A stretch of DNA of 64,000 nt from Terribacillus aidingensis (GCF_900215625.1 NZ_OBEK01000004.1:247593-311592); one strand, 5' to 3'. Numbered from the stretch's first letter, positions 25,501 to 33,453 are shown. Numbers and translations are program-made. Notes: a model not told the origin generated them from the sequence alone.

Positions 25501-26050
25501 TTTTGGACTTCTTTTCAAGCTGCAGCTTGTAGTGTACTTTGTATACACTAAGATAGTGAGCTTGAAGCACCAAATCCTCGGTTTTGGTGCCAATCCATTT
25601 TGCACCGTCCCAAGCAGAGATATCTGTATTCATCAACCCAGTTTCGAACCAGCTTGAAGCAGTTGATTTCTTACCAGATTCATTCCACACAGATACATTC
25701 CACTCATAGCGAGTAGCAGGTTCGAGTTTATCTCCACTATAGACAATAGCAACAGACTCATCAGAATACTGTTTCTTTGTGTTCCAAATCGTTTTGCCGT
25801 CTGGTTTTTTCACAACTAACTGATAAGCTTTTTGCTGTGCTCCCTTATAGTCCGCTTCCATTTGCCAGCTGAAAGTTGGGTTTGGGTTATCCAAACCTAA
25901 GGGCGTTTCACTGAAATCTGTCAGCAAATTGGTCACTTTTGATTTCGGCTGCTTCGCATCTGCTTGATGATAAGCAGAAGGGAGAAGCAAGGAAAATACA
26001 AGCAGCAGAGTGGTAATCCACGCCGTACGACGATAAAGATTCCTTCTCAT
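22514..26050 (-). CDS. Secreted alpha-L-rhamnosidase, family GH78
   Basis: A 1178-residue extracellular enzyme that removes terminal alpha-L-rhamnose. Signal peptide at residues 1-32 (ends A-D-A); Fn3-like domain to about 130; a jelly-roll insert at about 150-330 (FILGANDPRLMDK to FRDLKVTNY) with a concanavalin/LamG-like look; the Bac_rhamnosid_N carbohydrate-binding domain; then the (alpha/alpha)6 barrel with the catalytic signature DTPARNERMGWNGD at about 741-754; and a C-terminal beta domain. The ATG at 26050 follows AAGGAGG by nine bases. A cre-like site lies upstream. With the PL11 lyase it would strip and cut rhamnogalacturonan or plant rhamnosides. Confidence 0.9.
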   Translation of the reverse strand: MRRNLYRRTAWITTLLLVFSLLLPSAYHQADAKQPKSKVTNLLTDFSETPLGLDNPNPTFSWQMEADYKGAQQKAYQLVVKKPDGKTIWNTKKQYSDESVAIVYSGDKLEPATRYEWNVSVWNESGKKSTASSWFETGLMNTDISAWDGAKWIGTKTEDLVLQAHYLSVYKVHYKLQLEKKSKTTKASFILGANDPRLMDKNKNIYNLENEKNKSYVEFELDISEVKKNKGNAKLAIYRAGYEPNDNPDKPLTELVIPRDLIDHTNKYAAHDISLWGNSGIFHIFLDGENRITPENGFNINPVGSGGNYIAFPMLSEIGFSLAEKQQATFRDLKVTNYRKPSNTLFEEKIEAESNSSIFAESDGVTIKSGTYQVAGGKHGVISVADPSDKSTPLLRTEFRTEKKKIQDAKLYATARGIYELYLNGKRVGDDYFNPGLTQYNKTQMYQTYDVTDQLKAGKNNAFGAMLGEGWWSGASTFTTDNWNYFGDRNSLLAKLVITYEDGTTDTITTNPDWKYTTEGPLVYGSFFQGEVYDANKEIKNWSKAGFKTKGWKNAVEVPVDDTTTAANLDYSDMQITGQVGDNAKIVETLTAKSMEEVRPGVYVYDMGQNMVGVPQVKLKKQKAGKKITLRYAEMLYPDNEASGENSGMLMQENLRAALVQDTYITKNGKQTIQPRFTFHGYRYIEITGVEKAPALKDVKGLVISSIHDLDSSYETSNPTVNKLWENITWSMRGNFLSIPTDTPARNERMGWNGDISVFSETATYMDNVNQFLRRHNLANRDLQRDNGRYSDVTPIGPGFGGILWGSAGLTVPWHAYQQYGDETVLQEHYNSMKQYVDYLDTKVNPSTGLINEGPLGDWLSPENSKTENVFLWSAYHVYDLEIMAKTAEILGHDDDAAQFWDRYEERKNYFNDKFIDPGTKKTLKSDGSVSDSQASYAVPLALNVLNESNASAAADHLVAAVERTNTDDDGKKRPAYSLMTGFIGTAAISQALSDHGHDDTAYRLLQQTSYPSWLYSVENGATTIWERLNSYTEENGFGGNNSMNSFNHYSFGAVGAWMYKESLGIKRDPEHPGFKHFYLEPTPDPDQVMTWAKGHVDSMYGRIESSWKVNEQSFRYDAVIPANTTATITIPAKDTKSVRINNKPIHKAVGINFKKHENGEITFTADAGSYTFQSTMP

Positions 26051-26141
26051 ACACGTTTTCCTCCTTTTCGTTATGGTAATAAAACGGGAAGGTACATCCT
26101 TTCTGTGCATGTATATAGACAGCAACTGCTGTATGCACTAA

Positions 26142-26157
26142 TGGAAAGCGCTTACAT
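26142..26157. promoter_or_regulatory. cre-like site before the alpha-L-rhamnosidase
   Basis: TGGAAAGCGCTTACAT, nearly palindromic; minus strand TGTAAGCGCTTTCC agrees with the CcpA operator consensus at almost every position. It is 92 bases upstream of the rhamnosidase start and about 210 upstream of the divergent M20 gene. Confidence 0.75.
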
Positions 26158-26291
26158 TAAATCGATTTTATCTTAATTTAAATTAAAAATAGAGGGGACA
26201 TATCTTAGTTTTGGGGGAGAAATAGTGGATGTTATACTATCGGTAAAAATTGGAAAGAATCTAGGCGGCAATGCTCCGCGCCTTTTGTCTC

Positions 26292-26320
26292 TTGAACCGA
26301 TTTTCTTTAATTTATACAAT
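26292..26320 (+). promoter_or_regulatory. Probable sigma-A promoter of the amidohydrolase gene
   Basis: TTGAAC, a 17-base spacer, TACAAT. The start codon is 46 bases downstream. Confidence 0.55.
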
Positions 26321-26365
26321 GTAATTATTCACTTATATAAAGTAAAAGAAATGAGGAGGGGTCAT

Positions 26366-27544
26366 ATGGAGACCAAGCATGTTGAACTTGAGGCCACAGA
26401 TTTACACAAACAGCATCTTATAAATTGGAGAAGACACTTACATGCGAATCCGGAGCTCTCCTTCCAGGAGGAGCAAACTTCTCAATTTGTTTACGATACG
26501 CTAGCTAGTTTCGGCAGCTTGGAGTTAAGCCGGCCGACAAAAACAAGTGTAATGGCAAAATTGAAAGGTGCAAAGCCAGGAAAGGTAATTGCATTCCGAG
26601 CTGATATGGATGCTTTGCCTATCCAAGAAGAAACAGATCTGCCCTTTGCTTCAACAGTTGAGGGCGTTATGCACGCATGCGGTCATGATGCGCATACAGC
26701 CATCCTGCTGACAGCGGCAGAAATTCTGAGTGCCAAGCAAGCAGAGATAAATGGGGAAATTCGATTTCTATTCCAGCACGCAGAAGAACTGCTTCCTGGC
26801 GGTGCGAAAGAAATGGTAGAAGCAGGGGTTACCGATGGAGTCGATATGGTATATGGTCTGCATGTTGCATCACAGCTGCCTAGCGGGAAAGTGGGCGTTA
26901 TTTACGGCCCAGCTACGTCCAATTCTGATCAGTTTCATGTGACAGTAAAAGGAAAGGGAGGGCATTCCTCGCAACCTGACAAAACTGTCGATCCAATTGT
27001 CATCGGTGCACAAATTATAAGCAACATGCAGTCGGTTGTTTCTCGCATGACAAGTCCGAATGAAGAATTGGTCGTCTCTATCACTACATTACACGCCGGA
27101 GAGGCAGTAAATGTTATTCCAAATGAAGTGCAGATTGGAGCTTCCATGCGTTCCTTGAAACAGGATGTACGGAATAACGCGATTCAAGCAATTGAGCGGA
27201 TGGTTAAAGGAATAACCGAGGCAAATGGCGCCAGCTATGATTTTAAAGTTATCTATGGATATGATTCTGTTTACAATGAAGAGGCAGCAACAGCGGTGGC
27301 AGAACGTGCTATTCAGCGACGGCTTGGTGAAGATGCAGTACTTCGAGGCAGTGCGATTATGGGCGGCGAAGACTTTTCTGCATTCACCAACACTGTTGCA
27401 GGCTGCTTTGTATTTGTCGGCGCCAAAGAAGCAGATAACCCAACTCCAGCACCCCATCATCATCCGCATTTCCGGATAGATGAGGCAGGCATGGAAGATG
27501 GGGTTAATATATTCTTAGGTATTGCTGAGGAACTTGTATTTTAG
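26366..27544 (+). CDS. M20 family amidohydrolase (aminoacylase/IAA-hydrolase type)
   Basis: A 392-residue metallohydrolase. Visible motifs: WRRHLHANPELSF at the N-terminus, the ADMDALPI metal loop, HACGHDAHTA (the cysteine-histidine metal pair), QHAEELLPGGA and, near the C-terminus, GGEDFSAF. This set defines N-acyl-amino-acid and hippurate-type hydrolases, which free amino acids from acyl or amide conjugates. The ATG at 26366 follows GAGGAGGGG; the frame can be extended upstream but the extra residues are not protein-like. It has its own promoter and a strong terminator. Confidence 0.88.
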   Translation: METKHVELEATDLHKQHLINWRRHLHANPELSFQEEQTSQFVYDTLASFGSLELSRPTKTSVMAKLKGAKPGKVIAFRADMDALPIQEETDLPFASTVEGVMHACGHDAHTAILLTAAEILSAKQAEINGEIRFLFQHAEELLPGGAKEMVEAGVTDGVDMVYGLHVASQLPSGKVGVIYGPATSNSDQFHVTVKGKGGHSSQPDKTVDPIVIGAQIISNMQSVVSRMTSPNEELVVSITTLHAGEAVNVIPNEVQIGASMRSLKQDVRNNAIQAIERMVKGITEANGASYDFKVIYGYDSVYNEEAATAVAERAIQRRLGEDAVLRGSAIMGGEDFSAFTNTVAGCFVFVGAKEADNPTPAPHHHPHFRIDEAGMEDGVNIFLGIAEELVF

Positions 27545-27624
27545 AGTGAAACTCGAGTTACACTGATTTAATTACAATTCCGAACAGTAACGCAGACGGC
27601 ATGAAGAAGCGAACACTTTAGATT

Positions 27625-27658
27625 AGGCAGCGGGGGAAATTTCCCCGCTGCTTTTTTA
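27625..27658 (+). terminator. Terminator of the amidohydrolase gene
   Basis: Nine GC-rich pairs, GCAGCGGGG/CCCCGCTGC, followed by TTTTTT. Confidence 0.9.
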
Positions 27659-27711
27659 GTACAAATAGTTGACGAGCAAGCTTAAGTCGAATAGGCTTAA
27701 GTTGTATTTTA

Positions 27712-27725
27712 TGTAAGCGTTTTAT
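27712..27725 (+). promoter_or_regulatory. cre-like site before the DASS symporter
   Basis: TGTAAGCGTTTTAT, matching the left half of the CcpA operator well and the right half weakly, 17 bases upstream of the ATG. Upstream lie two GCTTAAG direct repeats (27680-27686 and 27695-27701). Confidence 0.6.
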
Positions 27726-27741
27726 TAGAAGGAGGGGTTGG

Positions 27742-29397
27742 ATGAGATCTAGTATCTCAGCTGTATGGAATGATTTATGGAACGCTCATGATAAAACGAA
27801 GCAGTTACTTCGCTTTGCTGTACCTACCTCAGGTAATGCGGAGCGTGAGCAGGCTTCGGAGCAGTCTGGAACTGCTGAAAAAGCACCTCGATCGTATAAA
27901 CGTCCTCAATTGATTGGCTTACTGTTAGGGCCGCTGTTTTTCTTCGCTGTTATTTTCTTTTATTACCCAGAAGGATTAAGTTATGAAGGCCGTATGGTAT
28001 TGGCGACTACATTATGGGTAGCCACTTGGTGGATTACCGAGGCAATACCAATTCCAGCAACATCCTTGCTGCCGCTCATTTTACTGCCTCTTACGCAAGG
28101 GTTGGATGGAGAAACAGCAGCTTCCAGTTATGGAGATCCGATTGTATTTTTGTTTCTTGGCGGATTCTTAATTGCGATGGCTATGGAAAAGTGGGATTTG
28201 CATAAGCGGATAGCGCTGAATATTATCAGTGTAGTCGGAACGAGTACGTCGCGAATTGTGTTAGGATTCATGATTGCAACAGCTTTCTTATCCATGTGGG
28301 TATCTAACACAGCAGCAGTTATGATGATGCTGCCAATCGGAACTGCTATTATTTATCAAGCGACTCAAGCAGTTAAGGCAAGTAAGCCGGGCATGGGAGA
28401 AGACGGCAAGAAATTCGAAAAAACACTCGTATTTGCCATAGGTTATGCGGGAACAATCGGCGGACTTGGTACACTAATCGGAACACCGCCGAATATCATT
28501 CTGGCGGCGATGGCGAACAGTCTGTTTAGTGTCGAAATTTCCTTCGGCGGCTGGATGCTCGTTGCGGTTCCGATAGTAGTTATCCTTTTGTTTTCTGCTT
28601 GGATATATCTGACGAAAGTAGTCTTTCGAATTAATATGAAGGCACTGCCAGGAGGGAAGGATTTAATCCTCAAGGAAAAAAGAAAATTAGGCAAAATGTC
28701 CTTCGAGGAAAAAGCAGTACTCATAATCTTTAGTTTTGCAGCTTTCATGTGGGTAAGTCGTACATTCTTATGGCAAGCTGATGCTGTGTGGGAGATTATC
28801 GCGATACCAGGATTAAGCGATACAATGATCGCGGTACTGGCAGGTGTGCTGCTTTTTCTTATACCGAGTTTAAGTAAGAAAGGGGAAAGGTTGCTGACTT
28901 GGGAAGTGTCAAAGGATTTGCCATGGGGCGTACTGCTTCTGTTCGGAGGCGGCTTGGCGATTGCGGCCGGGTTTACGAGCTCAGGTTTATCACAATGGAT
29001 TGGGGATCAGCTTGCAGTTCTAGAAGGATTTAATATCATTCTTATTATTATCATCTCGGCAACGTTGGTGCTGTTCCTAACTGAAATCACCTCCAATACA
29101 GCGACGGCTACGATGATCCTTCCGGTTATGGCTTCCTTGGCATTAGCGCTGAACATTCATCCTTATGCGATTATGGTGCCAGCGGCAATGGCAGCTAATT
29201 GTGCATTCATGCTGCCGGTTGGAACGCCTCCTAACGCTATTATCTTTGCCACAGGGAAAATTACCATTGCTGATATGGTCAAAACAGGCGTTGCCTTGAA
29301 TATCTTTACTCTCCTTCTCCTTATCCTTGGTGTCTTCACACTGGTTGGTCCGATATGGGGACTGGATTTGAGTGTATATCCTGAATCGTGGAAGTAG
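27742..29397 (+). CDS. DASS family sodium:dicarboxylate symporter
   Basis: A 551-residue transporter of the SLC13/DASS family, importing succinate, malate, fumarate or related acids with sodium. About 12 hydrophobic segments follow a 50-residue charged N-terminal tail. The two substrate/sodium motifs are seen in WVSNTAAVM (about residue 190) and TSNTATATM (about residue 455), together with the GTPPNII and GTPPNAII loops. The ATG follows AAGGAGGGG. The cre-like site overlapping the leader predicts lower expression when sugar is plentiful. Confidence 0.9.
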   Translation: MRSSISAVWNDLWNAHDKTKQLLRFAVPTSGNAEREQASEQSGTAEKAPRSYKRPQLIGLLLGPLFFFAVIFFYYPEGLSYEGRMVLATTLWVATWWITEAIPIPATSLLPLILLPLTQGLDGETAASSYGDPIVFLFLGGFLIAMAMEKWDLHKRIALNIISVVGTSTSRIVLGFMIATAFLSMWVSNTAAVMMMLPIGTAIIYQATQAVKASKPGMGEDGKKFEKTLVFAIGYAGTIGGLGTLIGTPPNIILAAMANSLFSVEISFGGWMLVAVPIVVILLFSAWIYLTKVVFRINMKALPGGKDLILKEKRKLGKMSFEEKAVLIIFSFAAFMWVSRTFLWQADAVWEIIAIPGLSDTMIAVLAGVLLFLIPSLSKKGERLLTWEVSKDLPWGVLLLFGGGLAIAAGFTSSGLSQWIGDQLAVLEGFNIILIIIISATLVLFLTEITSNTATATMILPVMASLALALNIHPYAIMVPAAMAANCAFMLPVGTPPNAIIFATGKITIADMVKTGVALNIFTLLLLILGVFTLVGPIWGLDLSVYPESWK

Positions 29398-29405
29398 AAC
29401 ACTAG

Positions 29406-29431
29406 GAGCCTGCTCGCTGCAGGCTTCTATC
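29406..29431 (+). terminator. Weak terminator after the DASS symporter
   Basis: Seven-pair stem AGCCTGC/GCAGGCT with loop TCGCT, then TCTATCTGCTT; the T-run is poor. Confidence 0.5.
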
Positions 29432-29450
29432 TGCTTGAATGGAGAATTTT

Positions 29451-29993
29451 ATGAGTCACTTTCTAGTGATTGGCGGGACGGGCATGCTGGCGGATGCTGT
29501 GCTGGATTGGAATCGAAAAGGCCATACGGTAACCGTAGTGGCCAGGACGAAAGAAAAGCTAAAGCGTTTAGTATGTCGTGCGGCTTCCCCTCAAAACCTT
29601 CACATAGTTCAATCGGACTATCTTCAATTGGAGCATTTTACAAATCAGCTAGCGCAGCTTTCTGCACCGGATGTGATTGTCAGCTGGATTCACCGCAGCG
29701 GCAACGATGCAGTTCAATGGCTCTGTAACCATTATAAGAAACCAAACAATAGAATAGCATTTTTTCATATAAAAGGGAGCAATGCGCATAATCCAAAGCA
29801 AAACTTCATTCCGCAATATTCGTATTCTATCAGCTATCATGAAGTAATTCTCGGATTTCAGCTGGATGACGGAGCTCCCAGGTGGCTTACGAACACCGAA
29901 ATAGCCGCCGGTGTACTGCATTTAGCAGAACAGAAGCTGCCGAGGTATATTGTCGGTACAGTTGAACCATGGAGTATGCGCCCACAATCATGA
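29451..29993 (+). CDS. Short-chain dehydrogenase-like Rossmann protein
   Basis: A 180-residue protein beginning with a nucleotide-binding fold (VIGGTGMLADAVLDW, then TVVARTKEKLKRL). It lacks the usual YxxxK active site of short-chain dehydrogenases and is shorter than the 250-residue norm, so it may bind NAD(P) without being a classical dehydrogenase. The ATG at 29451 follows GGAG by eight bases; an upstream ATG at 29439 precedes the ribosome binding site. Function unknown. Confidence 0.7.
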   Translation: MSHFLVIGGTGMLADAVLDWNRKGHTVTVVARTKEKLKRLVCRAASPQNLHIVQSDYLQLEHFTNQLAQLSAPDVIVSWIHRSGNDAVQWLCNHYKKPNNRIAFFHIKGSNAHNPKQNFIPQYSYSISYHEVILGFQLDDGAPRWLTNTEIAAGVLHLAEQKLPRYIVGTVEPWSMRPQS

Positions 29994-30099
29994 AAGTAGA
30001 TTACATGGAAAAAAGTTAAATTTTTTCCTTTTTACAGTTCACATAAAGTGTATTACTCCGATAATAAACATGTGCAACTAGTAAAATAGTTCTAGTTTT

Positions 30100-30114
30100 G
30101 CTCAATGATTGAGC
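30100..30114. promoter_or_regulatory. Perfect palindrome touching a ribosome binding site
   Basis: GCTCAAT-G-ATTGAGC, immediately followed by the GGAGGG of the next gene. An imperfect AACTAG...CTAGTT repeat lies just upstream. It could be an operator or could occlude translation. Confidence 0.4.
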
Positions 30115-30126
30115 GGAGGGTTACCC

Positions 30127-30438
30127 ATGAAGGAAGCGAAAGATCAAGGTTGGGCGTTAGTGGCCAAGCTGATGAAGGAAGAGGAGAATCTCGTCGCGGA
30201 AAGCGGGCAGTCAGATTACAGCGAACTCAATGGCAGATTCTTATCTTTGCTGAATATTGCTGTATTTCTTACAAATGAAGATGAGCGGGCGCTTCGTCAG
30301 CAATTTGAAGCTGCTCTTCTATCCGGTATTTCTGTTCATGAGATCATGGAGACAATCCAGCATTGTGCACTATTAAATGGGTTTCCACCTTCGCTAAAAG
30401 CTATGTCACTGCTTAAAGAAGTAGTAGACGACCAATGA
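30127..30438 (+). CDS. Carboxymuconolactone decarboxylase-like protein
   Basis: A 103-residue helical protein with the CMD/AhpD core layout (LNGRFLSLLNIAVFLTNEDERALRQQFEAALLSG, then EIMETIQHCALLNGFP). The usual AhpD active-site CxxC is not present; a single cysteine in QHCALLNG remains, as in gamma-carboxymuconolactone decarboxylase relatives. Its role is unknown. I choose the ATG at 30127, six bases after GGAGGG, over a TTG at 30109 that precedes the ribosome binding site. Confidence 0.75.
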   Translation: MKEAKDQGWALVAKLMKEEENLVAESGQSDYSELNGRFLSLLNIAVFLTNEDERALRQQFEAALLSGISVHEIMETIQHCALLNGFPPSLKAMSLLKEVVDDQ

Positions 30439-30474
30439 AAATGCGTGCAGACTAAGTCTGCACGCATTTTGTTA
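30438..30474. terminator. Bidirectional terminator
   Basis: Fifteen-pair perfect stem AAAATGCGTGCAGAC/GTCTGCACGCATTTT with a three-base loop between two convergent genes. Confidence 0.92.
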
Positions 30475-31428
30475 TTTAAAGATATTGAACCAGCCTTTTC
30501 GTTTGAAGCGCCACAGCATAACAAGTGCAATGACACCCATCAGGAACATTGCTGCTGGATAACCATATTCCCAGCGCAGTTCTGGCATATCCACAAAGTT
30601 CATGCCGTACACACCTGCTATGAAGGTAAGTGGAATAAAGATCGTGGATACAATCGTCAATGTCATCATAATCGAATTCATCCGATTGGAATTGATTGAC
30701 TCGTAGCTGTCCCGCATATCAGAAGTGAGCTCGCGGTTGGAATCAACGATTTCAGTTAGTTTTAATAAATGATCATAAATATCATTAAAGTAGGCTTTCT
30801 GCTTCTGCACAAAATCAAATGTCTGAATGCCTAGTAAACGGTAAATCAGATCCCGCATCGGTGCAATCGTACGTCTTGCCCGCAGCAAATCACTGCGTAT
30901 ATCAAATACTTCATTAATAACTGTTTGCGGTGATTTGTGGCTCTCCTCGTCTTCAATTTCACTCAATCGATCCTCCATTTTGTATAAAGGAGGAAAATAG
31001 TCATCTACCAATTTATCAATCAGGTGATAAACAATTTTGGAAGGGCTATGTTCAGCGGCTCCATCCTCTGCCACACGCTTCCAGACATGATCTGCCGCCA
31101 TTGATTCCGTCAAATGGAAGGTAACGATATAACGGTCAGAATGAAATATATCCAATTCATCTGAAACGAAGGTGTCATGATTCAGTTCATGAAGGACAAG
31201 GAACTGATACCCATCGTATTCATCTAGCTTTGGCCGCTGCAAAAAATGAAAACAATCCTCAATCGCCAGCGGGTGAAAATGAAAGACTTCGCTAAGCTTC
31301 TCTGATTCAGCCTCTGTCGGCATACTGAAATCCACCCAATACCAGACAATATCCGGGCTGTTCAATTCCTGGTACGGCAGGTCGGTACGTATTTTTTTGT
31401 CACGTGTTACCGCTATGCTGCGTATCAT
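30472..31428 (-). CDS. corA: CorA-type magnesium transporter
   Basis: A 318-residue divalent cation channel subunit. The N-terminal 240 residues form the cytoplasmic funnel with a long helix; two C-terminal membrane helices follow (about 258-277 and 290-310), with the signature YGMNFVDMPE between them (the GMN selectivity motif). A basic tail (RFKRKGWF) ends the protein. It imports magnesium, possibly cobalt or nickel. The ATG at 31428 follows AGGAGG by eight bases; an upstream in-frame ATG at 31458 has no ribosome binding site. Confidence 0.92.
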   Translation of the reverse strand: MIRSIAVTRDKKIRTDLPYQELNSPDIVWYWVDFSMPTEAESEKLSEVFHFHPLAIEDCFHFLQRPKLDEYDGYQFLVLHELNHDTFVSDELDIFHSDRYIVTFHLTESMAADHVWKRVAEDGAAEHSPSKIVYHLIDKLVDDYFPPLYKMEDRLSEIEDEESHKSPQTVINEVFDIRSDLLRARRTIAPMRDLIYRLLGIQTFDFVQKQKAYFNDIYDHLLKLTEIVDSNRELTSDMRDSYESINSNRMNSIMMTLTIVSTIFIPLTFIAGVYGMNFVDMPELRWEYGYPAAMFLMGVIALVMLWRFKRKGWFNIFK

Positions 31429-31711
31429 GGTACAACCTCCTGCAATATGTAGCCACATTATATCGTATGCAACTGCAGAGAGAAAACGATTCGCAGCTGC
31501 AAGATTAACAAAACGTCATACGGGGTATAAAATGAATAGACAGCCAAGCATTATAACTGTTGTTAAGTCAGCAATAGCCTTTTTGTCTGAATATTTTAAA
31601 ATTTATTATGCGAAAGTATTGCGCTTTTGGAGTGAATCTTTTATAGTATTCTTCAACCTACAACAATCACCATTGCTTAGCCAGCCGGTTAAGCTGAAGG
31701 AGGACAATGAT

Positions 31712-32062
31712 ATGTCTGATAATCAAAGTTTTGTAACTGTTGGTGACTGGGTAACTGGACATTCGATAAATGATGAATTATTTACTGGTTTCGTAGAAGC
31801 AGTAAATGCAAAATTAAACACCGTAAAAGTATATGTAACAGAAAGTGACCATAAAAATACGATCGGAAAAACGATCGAGACATTCCAAAGTAAAATCAAA
31901 TACTTCCCGCCAGTGGAGGAACAGAGCCGTGCGCACCTGTTGAACTTGATTGACCTTTCCCTGATGTCCGGTGATAAGAATTGGTTCTTACACTTGACGG
32001 AGGATTTGAAAGTGCTGGATGAGTTGGAAGCAGCGTCTGATTCACAATATATCCCGCACTAA
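31712..32062 (+). CDS. Small protein with an IDEAL-like C-terminal helix pair
   Basis: A 116-residue soluble protein. The N-terminal half looks like a small beta domain (VTVGDWVTGHSINDELFTGFVEAV). The C-terminal segment, HLLNLIDLSLMSGDKNWFLHLTEDL, resembles the IDEAL domain of bacilli (I-D-x-x-L, then D-x-x-x-F-x-x-L), a helical hairpin found in ComK and YpiB-type proteins. Function unknown. The ATG at 31712 follows AAGGAGG by nine bases; the longer upstream frame is not protein-like. A terminator follows. Confidence 0.65.
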   Translation: MSDNQSFVTVGDWVTGHSINDELFTGFVEAVNAKLNTVKVYVTESDHKNTIGKTIETFQSKIKYFPPVEEQSRAHLLNLIDLSLMSGDKNWFLHLTEDLKVLDELEAASDSQYIPH

Positions 32063-32063
32063 G

Positions 32064-32100
32064 AAGATCGAGCAGAAATTGCTCGGTCTTTTATTTTTTT
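32064..32100 (+). terminator. Rho-independent terminator
   Basis: Stem GATCGAGCA/TGCTCGGTC (one G-T pair), loop GAAAT, then TTTTATTTTTTT. Confidence 0.85.
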
Positions 32101-32185
32101 TATAGCAGTGTTGGTAAAGGAGTTTCTTTCGGTTGTGGAGAAATAGTGCATAACACTTTCGCTGTTTCAAGAGGAGGCAATACGA

Positions 32186-32929
32186 ATGAAAAAACTGATT
32201 ATCAACGCAGATGATTTTGGGTATTCGCGTGCAGTCAATTATGGAATTATCGATTGCCTGCAATATGGCGTTTTAACATCGGCTACGATGATGCCGAATA
32301 TGCCAGGTGCTGAGCATGCTGCTGTTCTAGCAAAAGCGCATAAGGAGTTAGGTGTAGGTATTCATTTAGTGCTTACATGCGGTAAGCCGCTGCTGACAAC
32401 GCATAACACGATTGTTGACGGTAATGGTCTGTTTCGGAATTTAGCCTTTTATCAAGGCGCGTATACAATTGATGCTGATGAAGTAGAGGCAGAATGGGAA
32501 GCGCAAATCGAACGTTTTCTATCTTTCGGTTTAACCCCGACGCATTTGGATAGCCATCATCATATTAATACGTATAAGATAATTGACGATGTGTTCTTGC
32601 GGCTGGCCCAGAAATATGACTTGCCAGTTCGACATAATATGCAGCTTCCTGAGAGACAGACATCGACTGACAAATTTGAGCAGTCACTCGAAAAAGCTTT
32701 GGCAAATGAAGAAGCGCTGCTTGCGATTTTCGGAGATGCCGAGACCTTGGAAGTCATGTCCCATCCTGGTTATTTGGATAAAGCGATCTACACGGGGTCC
32801 TCTTATAACTATGCGCGGCTAGATGAAGTGGAACTGCTCACATCTAAGAGAGTCATCGATTGGCTTACACATAGTCAGGAAGCAGAACTCGTATCGTTTG
32901 CCCATGTGAGTCAGCGTTCGCGCACTTGA
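32186..32929 (+). CDS. ChbG/YdjC family carbohydrate deacetylase
   Basis: A 247-residue hydrolase that deacetylates N-acetylated sugars such as chitooligosaccharides. Metal and catalytic motifs are NADDFGYS at the N-terminus (Asp-Asp), HLDSHHHIN (the two histidine ligands, about residues 117-125) and a C-terminal SHPGYLD. It follows GAGGAGG by eight bases. Its last 19 bases overlap the 3' end of the convergent DUF2164 gene. No chitinase or PTS gene is nearby, so the natural substrate is open. Confidence 0.88.
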   Translation: MKKLIINADDFGYSRAVNYGIIDCLQYGVLTSATMMPNMPGAEHAAVLAKAHKELGVGIHLVLTCGKPLLTTHNTIVDGNGLFRNLAFYQGAYTIDADEVEAEWEAQIERFLSFGLTPTHLDSHHHINTYKIIDDVFLRLAQKYDLPVRHNMQLPERQTSTDKFEQSLEKALANEEALLAIFGDAETLEVMSHPGYLDKAIYTGSSYNYARLDEVELLTSKRVIDWLTHSQEAELVSFAHVSQRSRT

Positions 32930-33147
32930 ATCCCAAATAGATCCTCTATCTTTTCATTCATAAACTGATAAGATGCTTCAATTCCGGCATTATAAAAGAT
33001 AGGCGCTAGTTCTTCCAGGATGAAGTCGAGCAGCAGACCTGCGGCCAGGTCGCCTAGCTGCTCGTCTTTCTCTTGTTCGAAATAAGTCTTTAGTGATTGC
33101 AGCATATCGTTTCGCTGTACGTCGTTTAGTTGAATTGGCTGTTGCAT
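32911..33147 (-). CDS. DUF2164 family protein
   Basis: A 78-residue soluble helical protein matching the DUF2164 pattern: NDVQRNDMLQSLKTYFEQEKDEQLGDLAAGLLLDF, then LAPIFYNAGI. Function unknown in the family. I place the start at 33147, seven bases after ATGGAGGG; the in-frame ATG at 33162 is itself part of that ribosome binding site. The end overlaps the ChbG-type gene by 19 bases on the opposite strand. Confidence 0.8.
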   Translation of the reverse strand: MQQPIQLNDVQRNDMLQSLKTYFEQEKDEQLGDLAAGLLLDFILEELAPIFYNAGIEASYQFMNEKIEDLFGIQVRER

Positions 33148-33233
33148 AGCATGTCCCTCCATAGAGCTGTTTTCGTTTTATTATAGCAAAAAGTTCTGCT
33201 AGACTTTAGAAAAGGGAAAAGGTGGGAGTACAA

Positions 33234-33452
33234 ATGGCGGAATTGTCGTATGAAATTGTTAAGGAATTAGGCGTGCTTTCAGTGTCTCCTAAGGGTTGGC
33301 AGAAGGAACTTAACATGATCAGCTGGAATGGACGGGAGCCGAAATATGACATTCGGGATTGGGCGCCGAATCATGAGAAGATGGGTAAAGGCGTGACGTT
33401 ATCAGCCGAAGAAGCGGATGAACTGCGTAAGCTGCTTTTGGAGCAAAAGTAA
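33234..33452 (+). CDS. YdbC-type PC4-like single-stranded DNA-binding protein
   Basis: A 72-residue protein with the PC4/YdbC layout: a curved beta-sheet (YEIVKELGVLSVSPKGWQKELNMISWNGREPKYDIRDW) followed by one helix (TLSAEEADELRKLL). The related YdbC of Lactococcus binds single-stranded DNA. The ATG at 33234 follows GGTGGGAG. A uracil-DNA glycosylase-like gene starts one base after its stop, which points to a DNA repair role. Confidence 0.8.
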   Translation: MAELSYEIVKELGVLSVSPKGWQKELNMISWNGREPKYDIRDWAPNHEKMGKGVTLSAEEADELRKLLLEQK

Positions 33453-33453
33453 C

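Noticed and set aside
31397-31711. N-terminal extension of the IDEAL-like protein
   Set aside because: The extension overlaps the corA start region, is not protein-like and lacks a ribosome binding site; the ATG at 31712 has a strong one.
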